The notes: generated from the sequence alone by a model not told the origin. Shown: positions 16,912-26,214, numbered from the stretch's first letter. The stretch is 64,000 nucleotides of DNA from Lachnospiraceae bacterium (GCA_028693165.1 JAQUVX010000018.1:1-64000); one strand, 5' to 3'. Made by a program: numbers and translations.

Positions 16912-18363
16912 ATGGTAACAAATGACGCGACAGTATTGCGCATTAAACACGAGGTGTTGTGCGAAGTGGCAAAGATGGCATGGGAAGGTGAATTGGATGA
17001 GCGCAAGGATGAGATCCCTTACAAGATGATTCCGGGTCCGCAGGCACAGTTCCGCTGCTGTATCTATAAGGAGCGCGAGATCATCCGCCAGCGCGTGCGC
17101 CTGGCAGAGGGTCAGTGTCCGAGCGGTAAGGATTCCAAGAATGTGGTGCATGTAATCAGCGCGGCCTGCGAGGAGTGTCCGATCGCTTCCTACACGGTAA
17201 CCGACAACTGTCGTAAGTGCATGGGAAAGGCCTGCCAGAACTCCTGTAACTTCGGGGCGATTGAGATGGGTGAGACTCGTGCGCACATTGATCCGAACAA
17301 ATGTAAAGAGTGCGGAAAATGTGCACAGGCCTGTCCTTACAATGCAATCGCACATCTCGAGCGTCCCTGCAAGAAGATTTGCCCGGTTGACGCGATTACC
17401 TATGATGAGTACGGCATCTGTGAGATCGACGAGAAGAAATGTATCCAGTGCGGCGCCTGCATCCACGCCTGCCCGTTTGGCGCGATCGGTTCCAAGACCT
17501 TCCTGGTGGATGTGATCAATCTGATCCGTGCAGGCAAGAAGGTGGTGGCGATGGTTGCTCCGGCGACGGAGGGACAGTTTGGCCCGGATATCACCATGGC
17601 GAGCTGGAAGACGGCGTTGAAGAAGATCGGCTTTGCCGATATGGTAGAGGTGGCGCTGGGCGGAGATATGACCGCTGCAGCAGAGGCTGCCGAGTGGGCG
17701 GAGGCCTACAAAGAGGGCAAAAAGATGACGACCTCCTGCTGTCCGGCATTTGTCAATATGATCAAACAGCATTACCCGCAGCTTCTGGAGAATATGTCCA
17801 CCACGGTTTCTCCGATGTGTGCCGTATCCAGAATGCTGAAAGAGCGCGATCCGGAGACTATCACGGTATTTATCGGGCCGTGTATCGCAAAGAAGAGCGA
17901 GACGCTGGATCTGAATATCACTGATAATGCAGATTACGCGATGACCTTTGGTGAGATTCGTGCGATGATGCGCGCGAAGGATGTGGAGCTTGAGCCGGAG
18001 GAGAACAGCTATCAGGAAGGTTCCGTATTCGGCAAACGCTTCGGCAATGCAGGCGGTGTTACCGCAGCGGTTGTGGAGTGCTTCAAGGAGATGAACGAGG
18101 ACATCGAGCCGAAGGTTATGAAGTGCAATGGCGCGGCTGAGTGTAAGAAGGCACTGCTTCTTCTGAAGGTCGGCAGACTGCCGGAGGATTTCGTGGAAGG
18201 CATGGTATGCGAGGGTGGCTGCGTAGGCGGGCCGAGCAGACATAAGACCGAGATGGAAGCCAAGAAAGCCCGCGATCTTTTGATCGGCCAGGCAGACGAC
18301 AGACTGGTACATGACAATCTGAAGAATCTGAATGCAGATCAGGTGGCGATGCATCGTCACTAA
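16912..18363 (+). CDS. [FeFe] hydrogenase, monomeric, group B-like
   Basis: A 483-residue protein with an N-terminal Cys-containing region, a [4Fe-4S] set around residues 90-190 (CRKCMGKACQNSC, CKECGKCAQACP, CIQCGACIHACP) and the H-cluster domain: L1 TTSCCPAF, L2 GPCIAKKSET, L3 GMVCEGGCVGGP. All expected cluster cysteines are present. The TSCCPAF variant and layout are those of group B ferredoxin-type hydrogenases found in gut clostridia, whose physiological direction is unsettled. GGAGGATGAGAAATC precedes the ATG. The 65-bp gap after the phosphatase has no terminator, so co-transcription with the sensor genes is likely. Confidence 0.9.
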   Translation: MVTNDATVLRIKHEVLCEVAKMAWEGELDERKDEIPYKMIPGPQAQFRCCIYKEREIIRQRVRLAEGQCPSGKDSKNVVHVISAACEECPIASYTVTDNCRKCMGKACQNSCNFGAIEMGETRAHIDPNKCKECGKCAQACPYNAIAHLERPCKKICPVDAITYDEYGICEIDEKKCIQCGACIHACPFGAIGSKTFLVDVINLIRAGKKVVAMVAPATEGQFGPDITMASWKTALKKIGFADMVEVALGGDMTAAAEAAEWAEAYKEGKKMTTSCCPAFVNMIKQHYPQLLENMSTTVSPMCAVSRMLKERDPETITVFIGPCIAKKSETLDLNITDNADYAMTFGEIRAMMRAKDVELEPEENSYQEGSVFGKRFGNAGGVTAAVVECFKEMNEDIEPKVMKCNGAAECKKALLLLKVGRLPEDFVEGMVCEGGCVGGPSRHKTEMEAKKARDLLIGQADDRLVHDNLKNLNADQVAMHRH

Positions 18364-18442
18364 ACAGTTGGATCTATGCAGACAGGCAGATGGTGATTTT
18401 AACTGTCTTATAGTACAATAATCAAATTAATTATACCAAAAA

Positions 18443-18476
18443 ATCGCTCAGACTTCACGGTCTGGGCGATTTTTTT
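18443..18476 (+). terminator. Strong terminator after the group-B hydrogenase
   Basis: ATCGCTCAGAC (18443-18453) pairs with GTCTGGGCGAT (18460-18470, G-T tolerated), followed by TTTTTT. Adenines upstream make it usable on the minus strand too, where it would stop the XRE gene. Confidence 0.9.
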
Positions 18477-18502
18477 AGGGACTTATTTTACAGCAAAGAT
18501 TT

Positions 18503-18823
18503 TTAATCATAGTCATGAAGTGTTTTGGGAGGTATACGTGAATTTAGAGCACGTAGATCGTTAATTAGTTCCTGAATGTGAGATAATTGATTAAGTGTTA
18601 GGCCTGTAGTTTCTAATAACATCCGATTCTCTTCTAATTCTAAAAGGTAGTCCGTTGAACATGAAAAAAAGACGGCGATTTTTTTCAACATTTCAATGGA
18701 AGGAAGAATATTATTATTTTCCCAGTTGCTGACACTTTGTTTGGAAACACCAAGTTTTTTAGCAAATTCTACTTGACTGATATTTTTTGCAAGGCGTAGC
18801 GTCTTTAATTGTTCACCGAACAT
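18503..18823 (-). CDS. XRE-family repressor divergent from the T7SS operon
   Basis: Residues 5-60 form a classical Cro/C1-type HTH (LRLAKNISQVEFAKKLGVSK, then QSVSNWENNNILPS). The remaining 45 residues form a short helical tail, probably for dimerisation. AAGGAGGA lies 6 bp before the ATG. It is more AT-rich than the hydrogenase genes to its left, in line with an island boundary. It shares a short divergent promoter region with the T7SS operon that contains a palindrome between -35 and -10, so it likely represses the operon and itself. Confidence 0.9.
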   Translation of the reverse strand: MFGEQLKTLRLAKNISQVEFAKKLGVSKQSVSNWENNNILPSIEMLKKIAVFFSCSTDYLLELEENRMLLETTGLTLNQLSHIQELINDLRALNSRIPPKTLHDYD

Positions 18824-18844
18824 ATAAAATTCCTCCTTAGATGT

Positions 18845-18894
18845 AGTTTATCCCAAGAAAGTGTATTTACAAAATACTAAAGTATTGGTATTAT
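18845..18894. promoter_or_regulatory. Overlapping divergent promoters with a palindromic operator (XRE / T7SS)
   Basis: Rightward: -35 TTTACA (18866-18871), 17-bp spacer, -10 TATTAT (18889-18894). Leftward: -35 TTGTAA (18867-18872), 16-bp spacer, -10 TAAACT (18845-18850). The perfect palindrome AATACT-AA-AGTATT (18873-18886) fills the rightward spacer and abuts the leftward -35. One dimer bound there could shut both promoters. Confidence 0.7.
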
Positions 18895-18942
18895 GGACTA
18901 TAGAACTATTTAGAGAAAAGACAGGGATACTGAGGTGGTATT

Positions 18943-19668
18943 ATGATCAAATTTTCAATGTTAAGCGAAAAAGGTTCAAGGGAAAATAATGAGGACAGTA
19001 TAGGTATGTATCAGGATCATGAGATGTACTGTTTTATTCTTGCAGATGGCCTGGGAGGACATGGGAAGGGTGAGGTGGCTTCACGTACGGCGGTGGATGC
19101 GGTAATCCGTCAGTTTGCTACAGAAGAAGACAGAACTTTATTTCTGGATAAAGCTTTTTGCTGCGCGCAGGAAGCAATCACTGAAAAACAGGAAAAAGAT
19201 CATGCATGCAGAGACATGAAGACAACGCTTGTGGTTCTTCACATCGGAGAGGATTCGGTACAGTGGGGGCACATCGGTGATTCACGTCTATATTTTTTTG
19301 AAAACGGAAAAATCCAGACACGAACCCTGGATCACAGCGTGCCGCAGATGCTGGTCGCAGTGGGAGAAATCCGGGAAAAGGATATCCGGCACCATCCTGA
19401 CAGAAACCGCCTGCTAAAGGTGTTGGGCGTAGAGATGGACGAGATGAACCATCAGCTGGGTGAGATGATTCCGAGGAAAAGGGGACAGGCTTTTCTGCTC
19501 TGCTCAGACGGATTCTGGGAACTGATCGATGAAAAGAAGATGGAAGCGACTTTGAAAAAAGCGAAAGAGCCTCAGGAATGGCTGGATTCTATGGAACAGA
19601 TCGTGCTGAAGAATGGTAAAAATACCGATATGGACAACTATTCGGCAGTCGCTGTCTGGTTTGAATGA
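18943..19668 (+). CDS. PP2C-family Ser/Thr protein phosphatase (first gene of T7SS operon)
   Basis: All PP2C metal motifs are present: NNEDS, FILADGLGGHGKG, GHIGDSRLY, LLCSDGFWEL and TDMDNYSAV. At 241 residues it is a bare catalytic domain without TM segments. GAGGTGG precedes the ATG. It opens the island operon and, by family knowledge, would reverse phosphorylation made by the PknB-like kinases encoded downstream, much as PppA counteracts PpkA in type VI secretion (analogy, inference). Confidence 0.93.
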   Translation: MIKFSMLSEKGSRENNEDSIGMYQDHEMYCFILADGLGGHGKGEVASRTAVDAVIRQFATEEDRTLFLDKAFCCAQEAITEKQEKDHACRDMKTTLVVLHIGEDSVQWGHIGDSRLYFFENGKIQTRTLDHSVPQMLVAVGEIREKDIRHHPDRNRLLKVLGVEMDEMNHQLGEMIPRKRGQAFLLCSDGFWELIDEKKMEATLKKAKEPQEWLDSMEQIVLKNGKNTDMDNYSAVAVWFE

Positions 19669-19706
19669 ATGACAGGTACAATACAGAAAAATGGGAGGAT
19701 ATGATT

Positions 19707-20291
19707 ATGGCAATTATCAGATGCGGAAAAGGACATTATTATGATGATTCTAAGTTTTCTCAGTGCCCTCACTGTGGGATCTTTTTGGACGGTGAGGATG
19801 ATAAAACTGTGGCTATGGCTGAACCGTCAGGTGATGATTTCAACAAGACTCTGGCCATTACGGCGGGAAAGACAGATGGAAGGCAGCCGGCGGCGTTTGT
19901 TCGGCCGACAGTCGATGAGGATGATAAGACCATCAGTCTCTATGCGGAGACAAAAGGGGAGGATTTTATTGTGGGCTGGCTGGTATGCATAGAAGGACCG
20001 GAAAAGGGACGGGATTATCGCCTGCATCAGGGCTTTAACCGAGTCGGGAGAGGCTACAACATGGATGTGGCCATGGTCGAAGACTCAGGTATCAGCAGAG
20101 AACCGGAATTTGCGGTTGTGTATGACGAAAAGGGAAACAGCTTTTACGCAGTGCAGCAGCCGGCAGGAAATGCATATTTGAACGGTACGACACTTGAGGG
20201 GGCAGTGCCCTTAAAAACAGGGGATGTTATGAAAACCGGAAACACCCAATTTGAATTTATCGCGTTCTGCAGAGAGGGGAGAGTATGGTGA
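19707..20291 (+). CDS. Zinc-ribbon + FHA domain protein
   Basis: An N-terminal CGKGHYYDDSKFSQCPHCG zinc-ribbon-like motif (residues 5-23) is followed by an acidic linker with two DDKT stretches (EDDKTVAM, EDDKTISL) and a C-terminal FHA domain (IGRxx-like VGRGYNMDV, SREP, NAYLNG). The linker threonines are good kinase targets by analogy with GarA/FhaB-type substrates (inference). The SRxH histidine is replaced here, which may weaken phosphopeptide binding. I start at ATG 19707, 8 bp after GGGAGG; ATG 19701 is possible. A paralogue is encoded at 30411. Confidence 0.85.
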   Translation: MAIIRCGKGHYYDDSKFSQCPHCGIFLDGEDDKTVAMAEPSGDDFNKTLAITAGKTDGRQPAAFVRPTVDEDDKTISLYAETKGEDFIVGWLVCIEGPEKGRDYRLHQGFNRVGRGYNMDVAMVEDSGISREPEFAVVYDEKGNSFYAVQQPAGNAYLNGTTLEGAVPLKTGDVMKTGNTQFEFIAFCREGRVW

Positions 20292-21988
20292 AACATTTGA
20301 AATATCTGGCTGCTGTCTTGAGTTTTTCCCTGATGACCAGCACTGCCATGTTTATGAGCAGTGCAGAGGAAAATGAAGCCTCAATCGAGCAGGTCTATGT
20401 AAATCTTCCTGAGGTGACGGTGTATGAGACAGGAATACAGGAGCCGGTTACCGAGGCATATCTTGGTTCGGAAAAGTTGACATTATCCGCGGAGAATATG
20501 TTTTCTCAGACGGGGGAGCCGATCTACTATTATATGCTTCTGGATGTTTCCAATTCTATGCCGGAGCAGTACTTTGACAAGATTAAATCATCGATTCTGG
20601 CTTTTGAGAATACGATCGGACCGAACGATAAAATGTTTTTGTATACATTTGGTGAGCAGGTCTTACTCCGGCTGGATGAAAATCATACTCCGGAAAATAC
20701 AGCAGCAGTGATGGCGGAAATTGATAATATCGACGACAGAACACTTTTGTTTGAGGCAATCAGTCAGGCAGCAGACAAGGCGGAGCAGGTACCGGCAAAT
20801 ATTTGCAAGAGAAGAGTTATCGCAGTAATTTCGGATGGTGAAGACTTTACGGTCGGAATGACAGGAGTGCAGGAGGCGCAGGAAAATCTGACCGAAAAAG
20901 GGATTCCGGTGTATGCATTCGGAATTGAAGATACTGCGCGGGAAAATATTAATAATTTCGGCGAATTTGCAAGAAAATCAGGCGGAAGTCTGACGGTATT
21001 CGGAGACAAGCAGGCAGATACGATCTTAGACACGTTTCACCAGAAGCTGGCGGATTACAAGGTGTACAGTTTCGTCAGCGACAACAACATCATTTCCAAC
21101 AGCATGGAAGCATTTACGCTGAAGACAGAAGCAAACCGTACCTATACGCGAAATGTGCTGGAGTCACGTCACATTCCGGATCAGGCGGCACCGGTGATCC
21201 TTCGGACGGAGATGACAGCGGATGATCAGCTGGAACTGGAATATTCTGAGCCGGTAATGGGGGCAGAGACGACAGCCAATTACACCGTTTCCTATACGGA
21301 GAAGGAGGAAGAGAAGAAGGCTTCCGTGGTTGGCATCAGCACAATTCAGGATAAGGAAAATACGGTCCTGATCACTTTTTCTTCTGATCTGCAGCCGGGG
21401 GATTATAGGGTAAGCGTTGTGAACATTACGGATATTTCCATGGAGAAGAATCAGGTTGTCAATACGGCTGAGTTTACCGTGGCTCAGTATTCCATGAAGA
21501 CGAAAATCCTTCATGCAGTTCAGAAGTGGTACTGGGCTGTGCTTGTGTTTGTGATTGTGGTTCTGATTTTGATCATCTGGTGTGTGTACAGAAAAGTGAA
21601 AAAGGGCAAGGGAGTAATTTACGTTGATGGTAAGCCGGTGATGGCTTCGGATGTGGAGATCCACAAACACGTCTCAATCGAGGAACAGGAAGGTATACCG
21701 TTCTGGCTGCGGGTGAGCATAAAGGGAAACCAGCCGGAGGAGCTTGCTCTTAAGATGACTGACAGCTTTATCGTGGGGAGATCAAAAATCAGCAATCTGT
21801 TTTTTGATGATAAAAGAATGTCAAGACAGCATTTCGCGCTGGAGTGGGACGGAACCGCAATGTATATTACGGATCTGAACACAACGAACGGCACCGCAGT
21901 AAACGGTGTCAAAATCAATAAGAGAAGACAGCTGAAGCAGGATGACAGGATAGCAGCAGGATCCGTAGAAATGGTGATCAGGTGGTGA
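20285..21988 (+). CDS. Secreted-facing VWA domain protein with TM helix and cytoplasmic FHA domain
   Basis: A signal peptide (residues 1-27) is followed by a VWA domain with an intact MIDAS: LLDVSNSM, DDRTLLFEAI and VISDGED. An Ig/SbsA-like stretch follows (residues 290-395), then one TM helix (WYWAVLVFVIVVLILIIW, near 415) and a cytoplasmic FHA domain (FIVGRSKISN, MSRQHFALEW, NTTNGTAVNG). This links an adhesive or assembly domain outside the cell to phospho-threonine reading inside. It overlaps the preceding gene by 7 bp. I know no classical T7SS component with this layout. Confidence 0.88.
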   Translation: MVKHLKYLAAVLSFSLMTSTAMFMSSAEENEASIEQVYVNLPEVTVYETGIQEPVTEAYLGSEKLTLSAENMFSQTGEPIYYYMLLDVSNSMPEQYFDKIKSSILAFENTIGPNDKMFLYTFGEQVLLRLDENHTPENTAAVMAEIDNIDDRTLLFEAISQAADKAEQVPANICKRRVIAVISDGEDFTVGMTGVQEAQENLTEKGIPVYAFGIEDTARENINNFGEFARKSGGSLTVFGDKQADTILDTFHQKLADYKVYSFVSDNNIISNSMEAFTLKTEANRTYTRNVLESRHIPDQAAPVILRTEMTADDQLELEYSEPVMGAETTANYTVSYTEKEEEKKASVVGISTIQDKENTVLITFSSDLQPGDYRVSVVNITDISMEKNQVVNTAEFTVAQYSMKTKILHAVQKWYWAVLVFVIVVLILIIWCVYRKVKKGKGVIYVDGKPVMASDVEIHKHVSIEEQEGIPFWLRVSIKGNQPEELALKMTDSFIVGRSKISNLFFDDKRMSRQHFALEWDGTAMYITDLNTTNGTAVNGVKINKRRQLKQDDRIAAGSVEMVIRW

Positions 21989-21994
21989 TAAGGA

Positions 21995-23335
21995 ATGTCA
22001 GATAATACAACCGGTATGATGTGCCCTAATTGTTTTAAGTTTCATTTCACACCGGAAGGGTGCCTTGACTGTGGCTATATGGAAAATCCGCAGACGAGAG
22101 GCGGCTATACCCTCCCGGCCAATACGCTGCTCGGAAACAGGTTTATAATCGGCAGGGTGCTGGGGATCGGCGGGTTTGGAATCACATATAAGGCATACGA
22201 TACGCTGTACCGTCAGATCTGTGCAGTAAAGGAATTTGCGCCGAGCGGTCTGGCATACCGGATGCCGGGGGAGTGTGTGATGCAGATGCACAACAGTGCG
22301 GCAGCACCTTACTATCAACATGGTCTGCAGCGCTTTATTGAAGAAGCACAGATCCTGAAAAAGCTGGAGGACGTTGTGGCTGTTGTTCAGGTTAAGGAAT
22401 GTTTTCTGGAAAATCAGACAGCATATTTTGCAATGGAATTCTTAGACGGCACAAATTTGAAAAAAGCGGTCAAAGCAGCAGGCGGCGAGCTTGCGGGTGA
22501 AGATGTCATAAGAATCATCGCAGAAGTCGGATCTGCCATGGGCAGAATCCACAAAGAGGCTGGAATCCTGCACCGGGATATCAGTCCTGAGAACATCTGT
22601 ATTCTGAGGAATGGCGCGGTGAAACTGCTGGATTTCGGAAGTGCGCGCCAGAAGACAATGGATGAAAATCAGGAATTTTCTGTGGAGTTCAAACACGGGT
22701 TTGCTCCGCCGGAGCAGTATACGAGAACAGGAAATCAGGGACCGTATACCGACGTGTATGCGTTGGCCAGCACCTGTTACTATGCGCTGACAGGGAAAAT
22801 GATTCCCGATGCCATGGACCGGCTTGCGGATAAAACCTATACGCCGCTCTGCTATATGCGGCCGGATATTGCGCCGGAGATCTCGGAGGCGGTAGACCGG
22901 GCGCTGGTGCTGGATTATCATCAGAGAACCCAGTCTATGCAGGAATTCATCTATGGAATCTGCCCGGATAGAAAACCAGAAGAAGTGAAGGCGTTTTCGA
23001 GGGACAGGAAACAGGTGCCATTCCTTGAAATTATCTCTGGGAGCAAAGCTGGAGTGCGGTGGAATCTTCCGGAAAATACGAAAGTCCGCATAGGAAGGTC
23101 GGGGAGCCAGAGTAATATTGTCATTGCAGGAAATCCGATGATCAGCAAGGAACATTGTATCCTGATTTACGATAAAAGCATGGAGACATATCTCCTTCAG
23201 GATGTGTCCAGCAACGGAGTGTTTGTAAACGGGAAGAGGCTTGAGAAGGGAAAAATGTACAGCTATGAGCGAGAAGTGGAATTCTCCCTGGCAGGTCATG
23301 GCTGTACAATCAAAGCGGGGGTATCCTATGAGTGA
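21995..23335 (+). CDS. Ser/Thr protein kinase with N-terminal zinc ribbon and C-terminal FHA domain
   Basis: CPNCFKFHFTPEGCLDCGY (residues 9-27) forms a zinc ribbon. The kinase domain (about 46-310) has a Gly loop LGIGGFGITYKAYD, the VAIK lysine in CAVKEF, catalytic loop LHRDISPENI, DFG in LLDFGSAR and APPEQY, so it looks active. An FHA domain follows (VRIGRSGSQSN, ISKEHC, SSNGVFVNG). No TM segment is visible, so it is cytosolic. It overlaps the next phosphatase gene by 8 bp, making a kinase-phosphatase pair made in fixed ratio. Confidence 0.92.
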   Translation: MSDNTTGMMCPNCFKFHFTPEGCLDCGYMENPQTRGGYTLPANTLLGNRFIIGRVLGIGGFGITYKAYDTLYRQICAVKEFAPSGLAYRMPGECVMQMHNSAAAPYYQHGLQRFIEEAQILKKLEDVVAVVQVKECFLENQTAYFAMEFLDGTNLKKAVKAAGGELAGEDVIRIIAEVGSAMGRIHKEAGILHRDISPENICILRNGAVKLLDFGSARQKTMDENQEFSVEFKHGFAPPEQYTRTGNQGPYTDVYALASTCYYALTGKMIPDAMDRLADKTYTPLCYMRPDIAPEISEAVDRALVLDYHQRTQSMQEFIYGICPDRKPEEVKAFSRDRKQVPFLEIISGSKAGVRWNLPENTKVRIGRSGSQSNIVIAGNPMISKEHCILIYDKSMETYLLQDVSSNGVFVNGKRLEKGKMYSYEREVEFSLAGHGCTIKAGVSYE

Positions 23336-24164
23336 TGCAAACATCATAAAAAAGACAGATAAAAAAGCATCCGGTGAGATCCAGGCTTCTGTTCACAGTA
23401 TTATAGGACATCGAGAATACCAGCAGGATTACGCCGGCCTTCTGGTCTCGAACAGCCGCGCACTTGCAGTGGTCTGCGACGGGATGGGAGGATTGAATGG
23501 AGGAGAGCGCGCAAGTCAGGAGGCGGTAAAGCTTTTGATTGATGACTATGAGCGTGAGAAGCCTGCGGAAGATTTTTCCGGCTTTCTCGTGAGAGAGGCC
23601 AGTCGGATGGATCAGCTGGTTTTTGAGATGAAGAGTGAGGACGGAGATCCGCTGAAAGCCGGGAGTACCGTAGTGGCAGTGATCGTGGAGGACGGAAAAC
23701 TCTACTGGATGTCCGTGGGAGACAGTCATATCTATGTGCTGAGAGGCGACACCATGGTGCCGGTCACCAGAGATCACAATTACCGGAGAGATCTGGAAGA
23801 TGCGCTCTCATGCGGAGGTATTTCAAAAGAAAAATATGAACGTGAAATACATACGCGCAGGGCAGAAGCGCTGACAAGCTATCTGGGTATAGGGGGATTA
23901 CGAAAAATCGAGAAGAATGCCAAGGCTTTTTTTCTGGAGGATGGCGATGAAGTATTGCTGTGCAGCGATGGTGTCTACAAGAGTCTGGATGAACATCAGA
24001 TCAAGGCAATGCTTATCGATAATCGGATCAGCGTCTCCGTGGCAGTGAGGCGGCTGGTGGAGATGGCTCTTATGCAGGCAGTGAAAAGCCAGGATAATAC
24101 GACGGCTATTCTGCTTCGATATAATAAGTTACAGACGGAGGATGAACATGATGCGTTGCTATAA
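23328..24164 (+). CDS. PP2C-family protein phosphatase, second copy
   Basis: PP2C motifs YQQDYAG, VVCDGMGGLNGG, AGSTVVAV, SVGDSHIYV, LLCSDGVYKSL and QDNTTAILL are all present, over 278 residues without TM segments. The start is ATG 23328, nested in the end of the kinase gene; an earlier in-frame opening inside the kinase is not supported. It differs clearly from the phosphatase at 18943, so the two are not a recent duplication. It is translationally coupled on both sides. Confidence 0.92.
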   Translation: MSDANIIKKTDKKASGEIQASVHSIIGHREYQQDYAGLLVSNSRALAVVCDGMGGLNGGERASQEAVKLLIDDYEREKPAEDFSGFLVREASRMDQLVFEMKSEDGDPLKAGSTVVAVIVEDGKLYWMSVGDSHIYVLRGDTMVPVTRDHNYRRDLEDALSCGGISKEKYEREIHTRRAEALTSYLGIGGLRKIEKNAKAFFLEDGDEVLLCSDGVYKSLDEHQIKAMLIDNRISVSVAVRRLVEMALMQAVKSQDNTTAILLRYNKLQTEDEHDALL

Positions 24165-26199
24165 TTGCATGAAAGAATATCCGGATGGATATGATATATG
24201 CCCGCACTGCGGATATGACCGGAACCGACCGGCAGAAAATCTTTATTATCTGCTGCCCGGGACGGTACTTTCAGGCGGACGATATCTGGTTGGAGCAGCG
24301 ATTAATGCAGGGGGATTTGGTATCGTTTACAAGGCATGGGACAGTACACTGGATAAAATGATTGCCATCAAAGAGTATTATCCAGGTGGCATTGCAGCCA
24401 GAACGCCAGGAACGGCACAGGTGCTTGTCTATTCGAATAAACGGTTAAAGGAATATGAAGATGGAAAAGCAAGGTTCTTAAATGAAGCGAGGAAGGTTGC
24501 CAGATTTAATGCACATCCCAGCATTGTGGATGTATATGACTTCTTTGAGGACAATAATACGGCTTACATGGTCATGGAGTATATGAACGGCATGACTTAT
24601 AAAAGCTATATCAAAGAGCAGGGCGGAAAAGTCAGCCAGCAGATTGCGGTCAGTGTGACGCTGGCAGTACTGGATGCCTTAAAGGAAGTACATAAGATAA
24701 AAATCATTCACCGGGACATCAACCCGAGCAATATTTTCATTTGTCGAAACGGGATGGTAAAGCTGTTTGACTTTGGTGCGGCACGTATTGAGGCCACGGA
24801 AATGTCTACCGTACTTACCCCGCATTATGCTCCGCCTGAGCAGTACAGTACAGGAGGAAAGCAGGGACCTTATACTGATATCTACGCGGTCGGTGCGACG
24901 GCATACTTTGCGCTGACAGGAATTAAACCGGAGGAATCCACAGATCGTGTACAGAAGGATGAACTGGCGGCTCCCCATGATCTTGATCCGGAGATCCCGG
25001 TTGAACTGAGCAACACGATCATGCGTGCCATGGCATTAAAGGAAGAGCTGAGATTCCAGAACACGGATCAGTTCCGTGACGCACTGATGAACAAAGGGCC
25101 GGTGCGAAATGTAGAAGAGGAAATCAGGCGTCGGAGAAAGCTGCGTGTGATTCAGGCTGCCTCAGCCCTTCTTTTGCTGGCAACAGCAGGAGGCGGATGC
25201 TATCTGTATTATCGCCGCCAGCTGGATCAGACGACCTTAAAGCCGACAGCCATTCAGGTTTGGCTGGCCGCTGATGAAAATGATACAGTGGAAAGTGCTG
25301 CAGCCCGCTTTGAGGAGATGAGCCAGGCATTTCGGGAGAACTACGGGCAGGTGGAAATTCAGGTGACAGCTGTCCCGTCGAGAGAGTATGAGGAAAAAAT
25401 CAATCAGGCGGCCAGTGAGGGAACACTGCCAGACCTGTTTGACAGTACCCTGCTGAATCCGGAGCATTATACACAACTGCAGCCGCTGGATGAAACGCTG
25501 AACCTGCTAAAGGACAATTCCCCATATCTTTTTCTGGATCAATATCAGACGCTGTTTCCGGAGAAAAAGCAGATGCCGCTTTGTTTCCAGATTCCGGTGA
25601 TCTATACCCGCGGAGCTGCAGAGGCAGCGGGGGAGATGTCGGAGCTTGTTCTGGATGGATATGATGAGCTGAAAGACGGGGATGCCTGTTCTTACTCTGT
25701 GAAAGCAGACGATCTGATGCTGTATGATGAACTGCTGGGAGAGGGATGCTCCGAAGAGTATGAGAAGATCGCACAGGAAAACGGTGCAGATATGTTTGCG
25801 TCGGGGTATCAGCTGTTTAAAGATAATAAGGTGAAATACTATCTGTCTGATACAAGCGACTATCAGATGCTGACGGAGGATCTGCCGATGGAGTTTGGCG
25901 TGCAGTTTCCAAAGCAGGAGAATTGTGTCATCAGACCGGATCATCTATGGAGTGTCAGCGCAGTGTCCGGAGAGGATCAGAAAAAGGCATCGGAATGGCT
26001 GATCTCCTATATGCTTACGGACAGCGCCCAGCGTGTGTTGGGAGTGAAGAGTCTGGAGGGGATTCCGCTGAGCAGGAATATGTGTGATCTGTTTGCACAG
26101 GTATATCAGAAGGATCTTGAGAAAGTGAAAGATTATGCTGAGACGGCAGATGTGAAGGACAGCCGCTGGATCGGTGAAAGTATAAAATATAAAAGATAA
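24148..26199 (+). CDS. Transmembrane Ser/Thr kinase with an ABC solute-binding-protein-like ectodomain
   Basis: A zinc ribbon (CYNCMKEY...CPHCGY, residues 3-22) precedes an intact kinase domain: Gly loop NAGGFGIVYKAWD, MIAIKEYYP, IIHRDINPSNI, LFDFGAAR, APPEQY. One TM helix lies near residue 332 (VIQAASALLLLATAGGGCYL). The ~325-residue extracellular part resembles family-1 sugar-binding proteins: AIQVWLAADENDTVESAAAR, then EYEEKINQAASEGTLPDLFD, and the C-terminal helix ASEWLISYMLTDSAQR. It lacks a lipobox and is tethered by the TM. Inference: it binds an extracellular ligand and signals to the kinase. Start 24148 is 6 bp after GGAGG; ATGs at 24142 and 24151 are alternatives. Confidence 0.88.
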   Translation: MMRCYNCMKEYPDGYDICPHCGYDRNRPAENLYYLLPGTVLSGGRYLVGAAINAGGFGIVYKAWDSTLDKMIAIKEYYPGGIAARTPGTAQVLVYSNKRLKEYEDGKARFLNEARKVARFNAHPSIVDVYDFFEDNNTAYMVMEYMNGMTYKSYIKEQGGKVSQQIAVSVTLAVLDALKEVHKIKIIHRDINPSNIFICRNGMVKLFDFGAARIEATEMSTVLTPHYAPPEQYSTGGKQGPYTDIYAVGATAYFALTGIKPEESTDRVQKDELAAPHDLDPEIPVELSNTIMRAMALKEELRFQNTDQFRDALMNKGPVRNVEEEIRRRRKLRVIQAASALLLLATAGGGCYLYYRRQLDQTTLKPTAIQVWLAADENDTVESAAARFEEMSQAFRENYGQVEIQVTAVPSREYEEKINQAASEGTLPDLFDSTLLNPEHYTQLQPLDETLNLLKDNSPYLFLDQYQTLFPEKKQMPLCFQIPVIYTRGAAEAAGEMSELVLDGYDELKDGDACSYSVKADDLMLYDELLGEGCSEEYEKIAQENGADMFASGYQLFKDNKVKYYLSDTSDYQMLTEDLPMEFGVQFPKQENCVIRPDHLWSVSAVSGEDQKKASEWLISYMLTDSAQRVLGVKSLEGIPLSRNMCDLFAQVYQKDLEKVKDYAETADVKDSRWIGESIKYKR

Positions 26200-26214
26200 T
26201 GGAAGGTTGAAACG

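Noticed and set aside
16843-18360. A 505-codon open frame on the minus strand across the group-B hydrogenase gene
   Set aside because: It mirrors the plus-strand gene, whose protein has clear catalytic motifs; the antisense product has no recognisable domain and is biased in composition as expected for a shadow.
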